Source: Muricea muricata
Taxonomy: Eukaryota; Cnidaria; Anthozoa; Malacalcyonacea; Plexauridae
Length of the DNA: 64,000 nucleotides
Assembly: GCA_963855995.1 (NCBI GenBank)
Contig: OY979731.1
Span: 3,311,001 to 3,375,000 of the forward strand
Direction: 5' to 3'
Below the pieces are notes generated by a model, which was not told the origin of the DNA, did not search any database, and saw nothing but the letters and a program-made list of their open reading frames with translations. The translations under genes were made by a program, and so were the position numbers. Positions within the stretch are counted from its first letter, which is position 1. The number at the start of each line of letters is the position of its first letter. Below, piece after piece: positions 52,270-64,000 of this stretch.

Positions 52270-52422
52270 GTGCATGGCTAACGTTATGTTTGGTCATTTA
52301 ATATAAAAATCAATAAATAAATGGATAAAGATGCCCAGCTCAACTAACACGTCAGTACCTCAGCAAATATTTTGAGCATCGCCATGGGGACCAAGCTTCC
52401 TGTTTTTCGCATTTAGATTATC

Positions 52423-54604
52423 AAAGTCGGCCATATCGAACAAGGAACAAAACCGAGGTAAGAAAATCTAAATCGAAGTGCATGGAGTGCAAGAGGTTAA
52501 TTGTAATCTTTGATGTAATTGCTCGTACTTGAAAATCACAAAGTTAACTTTATTGTTGGTAACTAATTTTACAACTGTTCTCAATTTTTGGGTAGTTAAT
52601 TGGATGTGTTAGTCAGGACGGTATCATTTCGCGATGTTCAGCATGAGCTATGTGCACAGTGCGAGTCGTTTAGAAATAAAATGCAATGTGAATCGTTATA
52701 TCATTTCATTTCCATCCGAATGAATCCTTATCATCATGATCATCATCACCATCAATTATCATATCGTCATTACCATGATGATCGTCGTGATTATTAATTA
52801 GTCCACAGGAAAATGTTATATACAGTGGAGAAAGTTATCTACACAAACCTTTTTAAACAGTATTAAACAATATAAACTGTATGTAATTGTTAGACTACAC
52901 GCTGGATTTTTTTATATCACTGTGCGCACGAAGGGTGTAATTACCTACATGTATATGCCAAAGGGTGTTTCCTTTAGCGGTGCTTCTTTGTGACTTATAT
53001 TAGGCTATGTTTACGTTCCTATGAAATCCTCAGTGCAATCTCTGCCATTTCTAATAAGTAATTAATAAATCACTGCATATAATTGACCTCGTATACCAAC
53101 ACTTTATCGTTTTGTTTGAGCCCTATTTATATTGTATATGTATCAAAGATAGACCATCTAGGCTTTTAAGGATTAACGATAATTGTGCATGTACGCTTAT
53201 ACGCACACATACGAAAGGAAAGTATAATTTTGCGTGTGTACAAACTAGAACACAAAGAAATTTTAAAAAATTGTATCAGCACCAAAGGTAATTATGTGGA
53301 GGCTTTGTTTCCAGGACGTACATGTATGTGATGCCTTTATAAACTTTTCACATTATACCAGTAATTAGGAACGCAATAGCTACAGCATTATACTAATTGG
53401 AATGCCTCGATGCAAAATGGTCTATTACACTTACTATGAATTGGGTTAGAAATATTCACCTCTAAGTTATTCATGGCAACCATGCATGTAGCTCATGAAC
53501 GTACAGCTTTTCGTATATGGACATTTTGAATTTAAAGTATTATTGGCCTTTTCTGTCAGACTATCTAGTCAAGGTTCCTACTCGTTTGGAAGGCAATTTA
53601 ACCTTTATATTCGATGCATATTGTAATTGTATACTCAGACTTATTTTGCGTTTTTGAATGACTTGTGCAAAAATAATGCAAATTTGCAAGTTTTAAAACA
53701 GGATTGTATCTCATACGTGTAAAAAAGTATATGTTTTCAACTGCATTGATTGTACTTGTTTTATGCTAAATTTGAAACAAGTAGTTCGTGGAAAATGTCA
53801 AGCTAAGTACTGTTTAAAATACGTGCAAACGTTATGTCAAAAACTTTTTTTATTTGGAATTTTGCAGTCTTACTAGATAAAAATTATGTTATTGATACGT
53901 TTTATAAAATGTCTAGTATACTGATTACTATACATGCTGTGGGAAGTGTATTCGAGCTACCTTAATTGTGGCTATATTGCAGAGCTGAATACTTTTACCT
54001 ATAATGTAATTCTTATAGAAGTCATAGCAGACAGTTGCATGCAAATTGCTATCAATGCGTAGTCAATAACGTGTACATAGTCGGTACACCATTTCTGCCT
54101 TATTTCCAGCATTTTGACAAACTATACATTTGAAAATTAAGATTAGGTATAAATGCCCTACTTAATATACGGAACAGTGTAAGAGTGTTTTTAGGTGGTA
54201 GTGGTTTTTAATTTAGGGCTGAAATTAGACTTGTGTTTATGTTCCAACGAAATCCCTGTGGTATAATCTCTGATATGTCTATTATGTATTTGTTATTTTA
54301 TTGCAAAAACTCCACCTTCTCTTTGTGCATACTGTCTATATATATGTATAGACGTATAGTGTATATCAAAGAAATATCTAGCTAAGCTATGATTAGCTTA
54401 AGGATTAACTTATTTAACTAAGATCTGCCTTATTGCTAAACGCTGGAGCATGTAGCAAGCGGAATTGTAAAAGTAAGTATATAAGTATTATAAGAACGTT
54501 ATTGCACGTATGGTGGACAAAACATTTTTTAAACTTTTGTTTCTCATGTTTAACTATATATAGGGGTATTAGAGTGCCTATACGGTAGTCAGGGAATTTG
54601 CATA
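52423..54604. other. Upstream of the giant gene: no gene recognised
   Basis: Contains a CAT/ATC-rich microsatellite (52728-52790) and two diverged copies of a dispersed repeat (about 52980-53190 and 54220-54410; shared TATGTTCC and AAGGATTAAC). A third diverged copy starts near 63670. No exon is seen. Confidence 0.45.
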
Positions 54605-56230
54605 TTTCAATAGTTTAGGTGATTTTAAGAAGATTTGCGATATGTTTTATAAGTCGAAGATTTGATTTCATGTACTTTTGGGGGCCTGAAGTTGGCGATT
54701 TTTCAAAATACCGTGAGCATAAAAAAACTGGGGCGAGTATGCTCCTGTGACGTCAAACCGGGAACACGCATTGATTGCAAACTAGTATTCTATACTACAG
54801 AGAGGGTTGAAATATGTTTTAATCAAAATTTTTTTGCCGATTCTACGGTACTCTTCCTTTGAATTTCAACTGGAAAAGTGTCTTCAAGCTTTACCGATCC
54901 AAATGACAGCCAAGCCAAATCAGAAAACAATTTTGACGCGGATTAAATGATAGAATTTGAAGTTGACAGTTTTTATATTGGGAGAATGGCAACAGATGTG
55001 TCAGGGAACTCAGGGCTAGATGGTCAATCAAAGGAAAAATTCTACGGTTTCGCCTCGTGGATGTGTTACTTTGGAAATATTATCAGCTATAAATTAGGAT
55101 TTTAACGTCTGGCAGGAGCGATATAGAAAAAATTAACCGAAAGAAGTGCAAAATACACAGTGATGAAAACAGGTAAATAGATAATTTAATATAGTATAGA
55201 ATACATGGGTCCCAATATATTTATGCCAAGTCCCAGACATTTATTCTATACTGGACATATTGAATTGCTAGACAATCAATCTGAAGGCCACATCACCTCA
55301 TCACCTATCTCCCAACATATACTGTAACATGTACTGATTCAGGGATATTCATTTATTTTACAGTATGGTTTATAGACTGAAAAACATCATTGCTATTTGC
55401 TACATACAACTATAGAAAGCCACTATGCTGAGGATAATGTCGCATTTTTATTTGTATATTTATTCGGTAATAATGAAATGAAAAGTGGTTGTTATTTTTA
55501 AAGTTGCCCAAAGTGTAAAAATTATAGACAACATTTCAGAGTTAACTATTTTTATTTGTGATCATGATAGTATTTGTACACTGTCCACTCTGCTTTAAAT
55601 TCATTCTTTAGATAGTGAGAGCTCCTATGGTTTTGTGTTCATATATGTATTTGCAAATAGATATGCAGTGTATATACTATATTTATACAATTTTGGACAT
55701 TTTTTAGCATTTCCTATTCAGGCAACTGTACAACCACCCATGTTGCAGAGCATGTGCTAATCCAACGAAGGGCCACAAAAAGATTCAGAAGTGTCCGCAG
55801 AATCAAAAGTAAATTTAATACTTACTGTATAGTATATCATAATTCAATTTAATAATAGGATCTGATATCACCAACACTGTACATATTGTATATGTTTTTT
55901 TGGGAGGGAAAGGTTTAATACCTTTAATACACTGTATTTATTTTAATTTTCAAAATAACCTATTTCTCAATGTCGTAATTTTATTTTATACACGGAGATG
56001 TAAAACAGAATAGTATCTTGAAAATTTAAGTTAGTATATAATTAAACTGGAAGTAAAGTCTGTTTAGTGCACCTAACATTGTATGAGTGACAGGGCATGG
56101 TTGTTCAGATGTTCTTCATTCATGTTTTTTTCGATTTTGAATATATATTTTGGTTGAATATATATATATATTTTGGTAAGAAATTTGAATATATATATTT
56201 TGGTAAGAGATTTGATGTCGACCATGCTAT

Positions 56231-56833
56231 ATGTCTTACATGAAAGGTGGATTCATTTATAGGCGGCACGATGATGTACGAGACCTTTTGGCAAATCTGC
56301 TGAAGGAAGTATGTCATGATGTTCAGGTTGAGCCTCATCTCCAGACCTTGATGAGAGAAGTTCTTAATGGTGGTACCGACTCATCTGATGAAGCTCGTTT
56401 AGATGTCAGTGTGCGCAGTTTTTAGCAAAGGGGGCAACGTTCATTTTACGATGTAAGGGTATTTAACCCTTTCGCAAAGAGCCGCCTGAACCAAAAATTG
56501 GATACGGCCTTCAGAAGTAACGAGAATGAAAAGAAGAAACAGTACAACCAATGCATCATAGAAGTTGAGCATGGTTCCTCTACCCCATTGATCTTTACAC
56601 CTTATGGGGAAAATGCCAGAGAAGCTGAGCGATTCATTGCTGGATTAGCATTGAAATTGTCCGAGAAGAAACAGCTGGAATATAGTATGGTGATGCATTG
56701 GCTGAGGTCAAAGCTGTCCTTTCTGCTGAGATCTGCAGTACTATGTTTACGAGGCTCTAGGACAATAAAGAAACAAGTGGGCTGTGACATTGGTAACATT
56801 GAGATTTTGAATGCAGTTGGGAGAATTGAGTGA
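56231..56833 (+). pseudogene. Retroelement-associated endonuclease-like domain, one stop
   Basis: One frame from 56231 to 56833 is interrupted only by TAG at 56423-56425. It reads KGGFIYRRHDDVRDLLANLL, VQVEPHLQ, ARLDVSVRSF-stop-QRGQRSFYDVRVFNPFAK, EVEHGSSTPLIFTPYG and LRSKLSFLLRSAVLCLRGSR. I recognise this pattern (RH-x-x-x-RD, R-L-D-[IV]...F-[FY]-D-V-R-V-F-N-P) from C-terminal domains of cnidarian and other invertebrate reverse-transcriptase proteins. The spaced Asp residues suggest a PD-(D/E)XK-type nuclease; that fold is inference. The stop probably replaced Trp (TGG to TAG). Confidence 0.65.
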
Positions 56834-57671
56834 ATAAATTACGCTTAATAATTATTTTAACCTAATACTGGGTCGTGTGATCGCCAAACTTTTTAAAGAA
56901 TTTTGTTTAATTTTAATGTAGTATATGATAATAATTTTTTTCAGATTCATTTTGATAATTATATAAAAGATATCAAATATTTTTTTTTCAAAATATATCC
57001 CATCTAAATTTTGCCTTTTTCATACATGATTAATAATGTGGTAATTACATTAAAATTCCATGGCAACGATCTCACTGTTGGAATTTAAATTTAATTGCCT
57101 ATTGTTTGAAGCAAAATATGTAAATAAACATGCTCACATTTATGCACGCATCAGGTGTCCTAAACAGACAAAACTTTCTTTTTATTTTTCTTCATTCTCG
57201 TGATCTTGTCCGCACAAACATATGGCGTTTTTGAATATTTTTTGCTCTAAATGTTCTTAATAGCCCTTGTCAATAACATTGTACAATTATGTATTAAAAG
57301 ATTTTTACTTGTGTTTTCCTCATTGTTCATCATCATAACCTTGAAATTCTTTTCCTCCAAATTTACTCCATATTGTATCATAATCACATGCAGGTGAAGG
57401 TATTCTTCTTTTGCCAAGAAAGTTGTACACAAGTTGTATATGCTGTTTGAATGCAACACTCCGAAGATATCTAGAAAGTTGAATACCTGAGTGTTTATTA
57501 CCTAATAAATATACATGTTAGATAATAATATACGTATATATATATACATGGCATATATATACAGTGAATATAACTAAATTGTGTTGTTGCCATGCATAAT
57601 GTACATTATATACTATATACTGTAACACACCCTTGAAAGTCAAATAGATGTTACTTATGTCTAATATTTGT

Positions 57672-58055
57672 CTAGCATTTGACAAAAACGTTTTGTAAAT
57701 GTCTAGTATTTGACACAAAAACCCTTGACAATTTGTAATAACATTTTGGGACATACCTGTTTTCATGACTGTGTATTTTGTACTTTTTATTATTATATAA
57801 TTTTACTATTTCGCTAGTGCTAGACGTTAAAATCCTAATTTGTAGCTCATAATATTTCCAAAGTAACACATCCATCGAGGCAAGACCGTAGAATTTTTCC
57901 TCTGATTGACCATCTAGCCCTGAGTCCCCTGACACATCTGTTGTCATTCTCCCAATATAAACATTGTCTTCTTCAACTTCCATCATATAACTCACGAGAA
58001 AATTGTTTTCTGATTCGGCTTGGCTGTCATTTGGATCAGTAAAGCTTGAAGACAC
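57672..58055 (-). pseudogene. Arm-encoded reading frame, unknown function
   Basis: 127 codons, first exon-like, Glu/Asp/Ser-rich (MEVEEDNVYIGRMTTDVSG, VLLWKYYELQIRIL). The coding part probably stops at the donor near 57757 (HENR/GTATGT); beyond it the frame is intron. The mirror copy in the left arm (54850-55175) is frameshifted. I do not recognise the family. Confidence 0.4.
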
Positions 58056-58330
58056 TTTTCCACTTGAAATTCAAAGGAAAAGTACCGTAGAATCGGCAAA
58101 AAATTCGATTAAAACATTTTTCAACCCTCTCTGTAGTATAGAATACTAGTTTGCAATCAATGCGTGCTCCCGGTTTGACGACACAGGAGCATACTCGCCC
58201 CAGTTTTTTATGCTCACGCTATTTTGAAAAATCGCCAACTTCAGCCCCCCAAAAGTACATGAAGATCCAATTTTCGACTTATAAAATATATTGCAAATCT
58301 TCTTAAAATCACCTAAACTATTGAATTATG

Positions 58331-59561
58331 TACATTTGGAACTTAAAAGATAACAACATCAAATTTTCCATAAAATGGAAAATCATAAAACGATGTAAAG
58401 TTTACAAGTGTAGCTCAAAGAAAATAAAGCTTACAAGTGTACTTCAAAAAATAAAGTTGATTTGATTTGATTTTGTAATTTGTGTTTGCATGAAAAATTT
58501 CTTATCATTTTTCACCCAGAGCTAGGTACCTTAAACTCAAGGAACGAACTAAAAGGCGACACACGAATGCGCTTCTTATTGTAGAGAGATGCTACTTCAT
58601 CAATCAACTGTGGCGTGAAAAGCTGAAATCTCTGCTATTTTTTCATGTCTATTTAGTAAATAACTACACGCACTTTATCTCTTTTTATTCTTTTCTATTT
58701 TGGATATACTAGATATATACTACTTTGGATATACTAACTTTAACCACAGGAAGCTGCAAAATTTTCAGGCGGATTGGACATATACTGTATATTGAAAATA
58801 GTATATGGACAGACAGTGTGACTAGTCTGCCTTAAACTACTAAACTACGTACCTAATAATTATCTTATAGCTTTTTTGTTTTGACCAGTATACAGGAATA
58901 ATAACTTGAGTGTTCAAATTAGGCAGAACGACTTCCCAGAAAGTTTTTAATTTCTGACGAAACAATCCTATAGGAATTCCTTTAAGAATTTCCTATAGGA
59001 TATTTTATAGGATTTTCGGACATTTTTCAATAGGAAGTTTTATAGGAATTTCTACAGGATTTCCTAAAGGAATTCTGATAGAAACTTAAAGGCATTACTG
59101 TAAAATTGTAAAGGAATTCCAATAGGAATTGCAATTGCATTTCCTAAAGGAATTACTATATAATCCTAAATAAATTCGTAAAGGAATTTCCTATACAATC
59201 CTACACAGTAAATTTAAAGGGGCCATTTTGGCCCTCAAAATTGGGCTAAAATTGTGACCCTGTTTTGGCCCCTTTTAAATATAGCCAAATTCAGCCCAAA
59301 GGAGGGGCCAAAATGTGCTGCTGTTTTTGGCCCACTTATAATAGAGCCAAATCCATATTTTGGACCAAAGTCTGTTTTGGACCTATCTAAAGGACTGTTT
59401 TGACCCTGTAATTTTTCTTTGCCTTATTACTATAAACCAGTCACCACAGATATGGAACCACAATTAAAATGCATCCTTTTTTATTATTAAAAATGAAGTC
59501 GTATACATATATACATCTGATTTACATGCACCTAATTTATAATAATTATATACAATGTCCT
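58331..59561. other. Imperfect minisatellites, no gene
   Basis: 58965-59210 is a degenerate array of CCTATAGGAATTT-like units (self-complementary core). 59215-59400 is a run of TTTTGGCCC/GGGCCAAAA-type units. No coding sequence. Confidence 0.6.
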
Positions 59562-60753
59562 TTACATATTTGACACAATTCCCACCATACTTTTGACTGA
59601 AGTTGGGCATTTAACTGGCACAATGCCCGTAAGTGTCATGTCCAAGAAACAAAAAGCATTCTTTCCAGCTTGATATTCTATATTATATATATAATATGTA
59701 GCCAACAGAACAAGCAGGGCATCTGTTACTTTCTTTGAAGTTACATTACATAAAATGTTCCTTTCAGCCACGACATACATTAAATCGGAGACTTACAAAT
59801 CTTCAGCTACGACAATCACAGGCTGTACTTGTGAGGCAATCACACCATCGACAGACTCGATAATTTATCAGTACTTACACAATTATACACCTTACACACA
59901 TGCTTCATTAATATGTGACTTTAACCATTACCCAGTTGTAGTAAGTCATTACAATAGACAGATTAATTAGTAAAAGGTAGATTACTTGGTTAAGAAGATC
60001 TTGGTTAAGAAAGAAAAATATCAATGCAACTTACCAAGACAACTCTCAATAGAACATCCTTGCAACTAGAACCCCCCTTTTTGTTTGGCTCTTTTAATAT
60101 GACGTCCACAATCTTTATAGCTGCCCGGGCTTTACGTTCACCTAAATTAGAATAATTACTTTACTCATTTGTATATAACTATATTTGTATGTAGTTACCA
60201 GTAAACCTATGATAATGTGTATTTTCACATGATAATTCACATTGGCCACTAGTATACATGGTTTAATTAAAGCCCTACATGCTAAGGTCCAATCTGCTGT
60301 TTCACTTATAGGATATTCATTATATTTATAGTACATTTAAGGACTAAATGTAACACTAAAATATGGCATGTATATATCCAATTTCTAACATTTCAAATTG
60401 CATAATTATAATGCTCAGTGTCACACTTTGTCTCATTTAATATTACTATGTGAAGTAAATCAAAGCACACACACAATTACCACTAATAATCCTGACTTCA
60501 ATGTTTAACATGTTTGATAACATTTAAATCTTTAATGTTTTTTTAAACTTAACATTTTTAAAGACACGGTTTCGCCTAATATATATAGTTTACCTTCATC
60601 AAGACACCCTGCATCAATTGCTTCTTGCATTCCTTTTAATATACTTCCATATTTTGGGGCAAATTTCTCCGCATATGCCAATAACCTTGCACACCACTCC
60701 TCACTAAATTTCGTCTTTACTTCCAAAAGTAAACATAAATTTAATTGGATTTC
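59562..60753 (-). CDS. Small spliced gene, unknown function (partial)
   Basis: Join 60753-60594, 60141-60035, 59855-59797, 59760-59562 on the minus strand; all joints are GT-AG and keep phase. The product reads LEVKTKFSEEWCARLLAYAE, KYGSILKGMQEAIDAGCLDE, GERKARAAIKIVDVILKEP, SVDGVIASQVQPVIVVAEDL and NILCNVTSKKVTDALLVLLA, then TYYIYNIEY and a stop after GIVSNM. The last part (LLATYYIYNIEY...FLDMTL) resembles the C-terminal region of SAMD3-like and other multi-copy uncharacterised metazoan proteins; that is weak recognition. The 5' end is uncertain: the exon 1 acceptor lies inside the CCTATAGGAATTT-type repeat, and no start ATG is identified. Confidence 0.55.
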
Positions 60754-61025
60754 CTATACAATCCTAAAGAAATTCCTAAACGATTTCCTACAGAAAATGA
60801 AAAAAATTAATTGGATTTCCTAAAGGAATTCCTATACAATCCTAAAGAAATACAGGTAAAGTCCTAAAGAAATTCTTGAAATGATGACTACAGATGCTTT
60901 AAAGTTAATACAAAATACTAAAAATATTTCTACAAAATCGTATCCTAAACTATTTACTATAGAACCAAAAAGAATTTCTGTGGATTTCTAAAGGATTTCC
61001 CAGAGAATCCTAGAAAAATTTCTAA
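60745..61025. repeat. CCTATAGGAATTT-type minisatellite, second block
   Basis: Imperfect units (TTTCCTATACAATCCTAAAG) at 60745-60870 and 60960-61025, matching the block at 58965-59210. The repeats therefore flank the small spliced gene. Confidence 0.6.
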
Positions 61026-61549
61026 ATTCAAAATAGTTTATAAATAGAGAATTACAGAATTACTGTCTGTGATACAAGTGCCAAGCAAAGATAATGAGAA
61101 ATGTCTTTTTTTAAGTTGACCAATGATTTTTTTTAAAATTTTAAACTGATGGATTACATATACCTATTTCAACTAATAAGGAAGATATAAAATGCTTTAT
61201 AGCTTAAATATTTTCAGTCTTCAGTTTTTGCACCTCAGTTTTTGTGCCTATTGATACAGCTAACTCTCGTTCTTTTCTTCCAATTTTGTTCACAACACTT
61301 AGTTACGTTGTTTATCTATACTGTCATCAAGTTTTTTATTTAATTTTTAGTTACTCCAAATTTTTCTGCTGCATAATCTAAAAATGATAAAACATAATAA
61401 TTACTATTTATAAAAGTAATATAGTAATTCAGGTCACTATCATCTCAGGTGACAAAAAAATTGCAGAGCGGAAACGCAACTGCTACAGGGGGCTTTGGTT
61501 CAACACGTAATTGTGCGCGCCAAATTTAAATACATTGTTTAGAAATCAG
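61026..61549. other. No feature recognised
   Basis: AT-rich DNA between the minisatellite and the Penelope fragment. I see no ORF or repeat worth naming. Confidence 0.5.
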
Positions 61550-62745
61550 AGGAATGTCTTGTTAAACATGAATAGGCTTTACAGCATATTAAACACAGAA
61601 CTTGAATTACTTGTTGCCATATACTGTTTATTTTACCACGAGACATTTATTTCATCGATGCTTTTGTCCTTTAAGTTCCATATATACTTCGATAGTTCTG
61701 TGCTGTTTGCTTTACTCCGGTGGCGTAGTGAATTGCGATGTTTGTACAACCTGTCTTTAAATGTTCGTTCTGTGAATCCTATGTAGCATTTTCTTTCGCT
61801 GTTTTTCCTGTTTGTCACTTGGGCTAGATAAACCACGTTTTCCGTCTGGCATTTTCCTTGGAGTGGGCAGGAATCTTTTACTCTGCAGTTGCATTCTGCG
61901 ATCGTGTTACTAGGTTGGTTTTCTAGCTAGGATCTTTTTGTTGTGACTGTTGATGACACTGGCTGCGCTGGGGGTGCATCCGTAGCTGACTTTTACATTG
62001 TTCCTGTTGAAGTTCTTGTGCAGCTTGTGCCCTGGGGAAAAGTGCTTGTCTAACAGCTGTAGGAAGTTTCTTGCTATGTTGGTTTTCACGTTCATGCTGT
62101 AAGGGGGGTTGAACCAGAGTAGCTTCCGCTTTCGTTTACGGCGCTTTTGCTCAGGATCTGATATTGGTGTATACTTGATGTTCTCTTTGTACCCGCTGGA
62201 TTTGAGAGCGTCGTTGTAGTACGGGGCGGCTTCGTTGAAAATCTCTTCGCTTGATGAAATCTCGCTTATTCTTTTGCTGATGTTGTGTGGAAGCTCTTTA
62301 ATGATATTAGGTGGGTGGTTGGAATTCGTGTTGATGTATAGTGGGCGATCATTGGGTTTTCTGTAGGGTTTGTACGCTCCGGTGTGCAGGTCGAGGATCA
62401 CGTCGAGGAAATTAACTTGTTTGAGGTTGGCCTGGATTCAGTCCGAGGGAATCGAATATCTTGATTATATCTTTCCGTATCCTGTCCGAGGCTTGGCCAT
62501 TTAAGTTGTGGAAGGCTCCTAATCCGTCGTCTCGGTACAGTCCTATTTGGTGGCCGCTGTATTTCTCATTTAGGGTTGGTAATATGTAGATTCCTACCAG
62601 CTCGCAGACTTCCTCTCCGTCGTAGCTCCCCATTGTGACATCAAAAGTGGAGTCGTTATCTTTCTTCATCCATGTTTCATCTTTGTCGAACAGGAGGGAT
62701 TTTTGTGCGTGCACGATTACTTCCAGATCATTGTTGCTGATGGTT
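61550..62745 (-). pseudogene. Penelope-like retroelement, RT and GIY-YIG fragment
   Basis: In order on the minus strand: NDLEVIVHAQKSLLFDKDE (about 62735), RT palm motif QIGLYRDDGLG (about 62540), KQVNFLDVILDLHTGAYKPY after a frameshift near 62410, FNPPYSMNVKTNIARNFLQ, VSYGCTPSAASVINSHNKK, then after stops/frameshift near 61915 a Cys cluster (CNCRVKDSCPLQGKC) and a GIY-YIG domain (NVVYLAQV, CYIGFTERTFKDRLYKHRNS, TELSKYIWNLK). Further disrupted downstream (KAYSCLTR). This RT plus GIY-YIG order is that of Penelope-like elements. Truncated at its 5' end and non-functional. Confidence 0.85.
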
Positions 62746-62749
62746 GTAT

Positions 62750-63079
62750 GCTGTTTGTTTGATGGTTGTATGCCACGCCAAACACTAAACGCCTCTCCTA
62801 AATGTTAATTATTAACATTTTAGTTTTATAGCTTCAATCAAGCGACAAATGCATGTATATATAGAGGACGATTTTATTATTTAGATTATTCTACTCACTG
62901 ATGAAGCCTTAAGGTGGCTCCCTACAGTTGCAGGGCAGATCTATATGGATCAGTGTGGAGCTTCGCCGACCGGCAAATGTTTTGAAATGAACGACACATG
63001 AAAAGTTGTGTTTTGAGGTTTTTCTACGGCGAAATCACCAAGTGTTCTGTACATGATAAAAAATTTGTGAAACGTAAAC
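62750..63079. other. Spacer with a second CTGATGA motif
   Basis: A short duplication (GATGGTTGTATGC, twice near 62739-62773) marks the truncated end of the Penelope fragment. CTGATGAAGCC-TTAA-GGTGGC at 62898 on the plus strand resembles the first half of the motif at 63125 but lacks GAAA. No gene. Confidence 0.4.
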
Positions 63080-63133
63080 AGTATGTTTGTTCATTATACG
63101 TTTCGGGGCTCAGCCCCTTCGTCAGAAACAAGA
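63080..63133 (-). ncRNA. Hammerhead-ribozyme-like motif downstream of Penelope-like ORF
   Basis: On the minus strand CTGACGA (63125-63119) is followed by A, a perfect GGGGC-TGA-GCCCC stem, then GAAAC. This gives the hammerhead core CUGANGA-stem II-GAAA. CGTA and TACG (63100-63097 and 63076-63073 area) could close stem III, with a short UUGU/ACAA stem I. One extra A between CUGANGA and stem II and a weak cleavage triplet make activity uncertain. Penelope-like elements are known to carry hammerheads, and this one lies just after the ORF end at 63172. Confidence 0.45.
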
Positions 63134-63171
63134 AAGTTAGCTTACACCAGATCTTAAATAGTTAAATTAAC

Positions 63172-64000
<829 letters not shown>

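Larger units (their letters stand above)
54605..58330. mobile_element. 3.7-kb element with long terminal inverted repeats
   Basis: Arms of about 570 bp (54605-55172 and 57762-58330) are inverted and roughly 90 percent alike by eye (shared TTTAGGTGATTTTAAGAAG, CAGTTTTTTATGCTCACG). The right arm encodes, on the minus strand, SSSFTDPNDSQAESENNF and then IGRMTTDVSGDSGLDGQSEE and ends at a donor-like AACAG/GTATG. The left arm encodes the same on plus with frameshifts and a donor AACAG/GTAAAT. An acceptor and a Cys-rich frame (RQLYNHPCCRACANPTKGH) follow at 55716. Central pseudogene 56231-56833. Superfamily unknown. Confidence 0.7.

Overview
The window is nuclear DNA from an animal: AT-rich, intron-containing, crowded with eukaryotic transposons and microsatellites, and dominated by one very large gene for an extracellular protein. 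The mix of elements (Penelope-like retroelement with a GIY-YIG domain, Harbinger, hAT and mariner elements, and a retroelement C-terminal domain I associate with cnidarian reverse-transcriptase proteins) suggests a cnidarian or another early-branching marine invertebrate. That assignment is inference; no species is claimed.

The main gene is on the minus strand and runs from about 52.17 kb down to 11.65 kb. I assembled 15 exons by hand from GT/AG sites. Every exon joint keeps phase and the sum is 19,869 nt, exactly 6,623 codons. Two exons (13485-13702 and 12439-12593) have no start codon and were found only by phase and splice sites. The product begins with a signal peptide and a large lipid transfer protein (LLTP, vitellogenin/apoB/MTP family) N-terminal domain with its HEAT-like superhelix. 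It continues through a furin-type basic cluster, a long helical stretch, a propeller-like segment, about 30 fibronectin-III-like repeats, an FG-GAP/integrin-like propeller, a Cys-rich segment, a ZU5/GAIN-like segment, a Calx-beta domain, one transmembrane helix and a very short cytoplasmic tail. Known LLTPs are secreted or ER-lumenal, so a membrane-anchored LLTP fused to an adhesion-type ectodomain is the most unusual object here. One in-frame TAG at codon 2,762 interrupts the 5.9 kb central exon.

Intron 1 (36427-51994, 15.6 kb) is a transposon sink. It holds a palindromic mariner MITE, a 1.55 kb foldback element, long TA and GATATA arrays, a 5.9 kb mariner-ended composite with a broken transposase and nested palindromes, and a decayed second copy of the gene's own promoter and first exon.

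Left of the gene (1-11.4 kb) are LINE fragments, a Harbinger-type MITE with a nested inverted duplication, a Tc1/mariner MITE, a tandem duplication, a Harbinger element with a truncated transposase, and a hAT MITE with an 8-bp target duplication and CCGGAG minisatellites. Right of it (54.6-64 kb) are a 3.7 kb long-terminal-inverted-repeat element with an endonuclease-like pseudogene, a small spliced gene of unknown function, Penelope-like fragments with a hammerhead-like motif, and more microsatellite.
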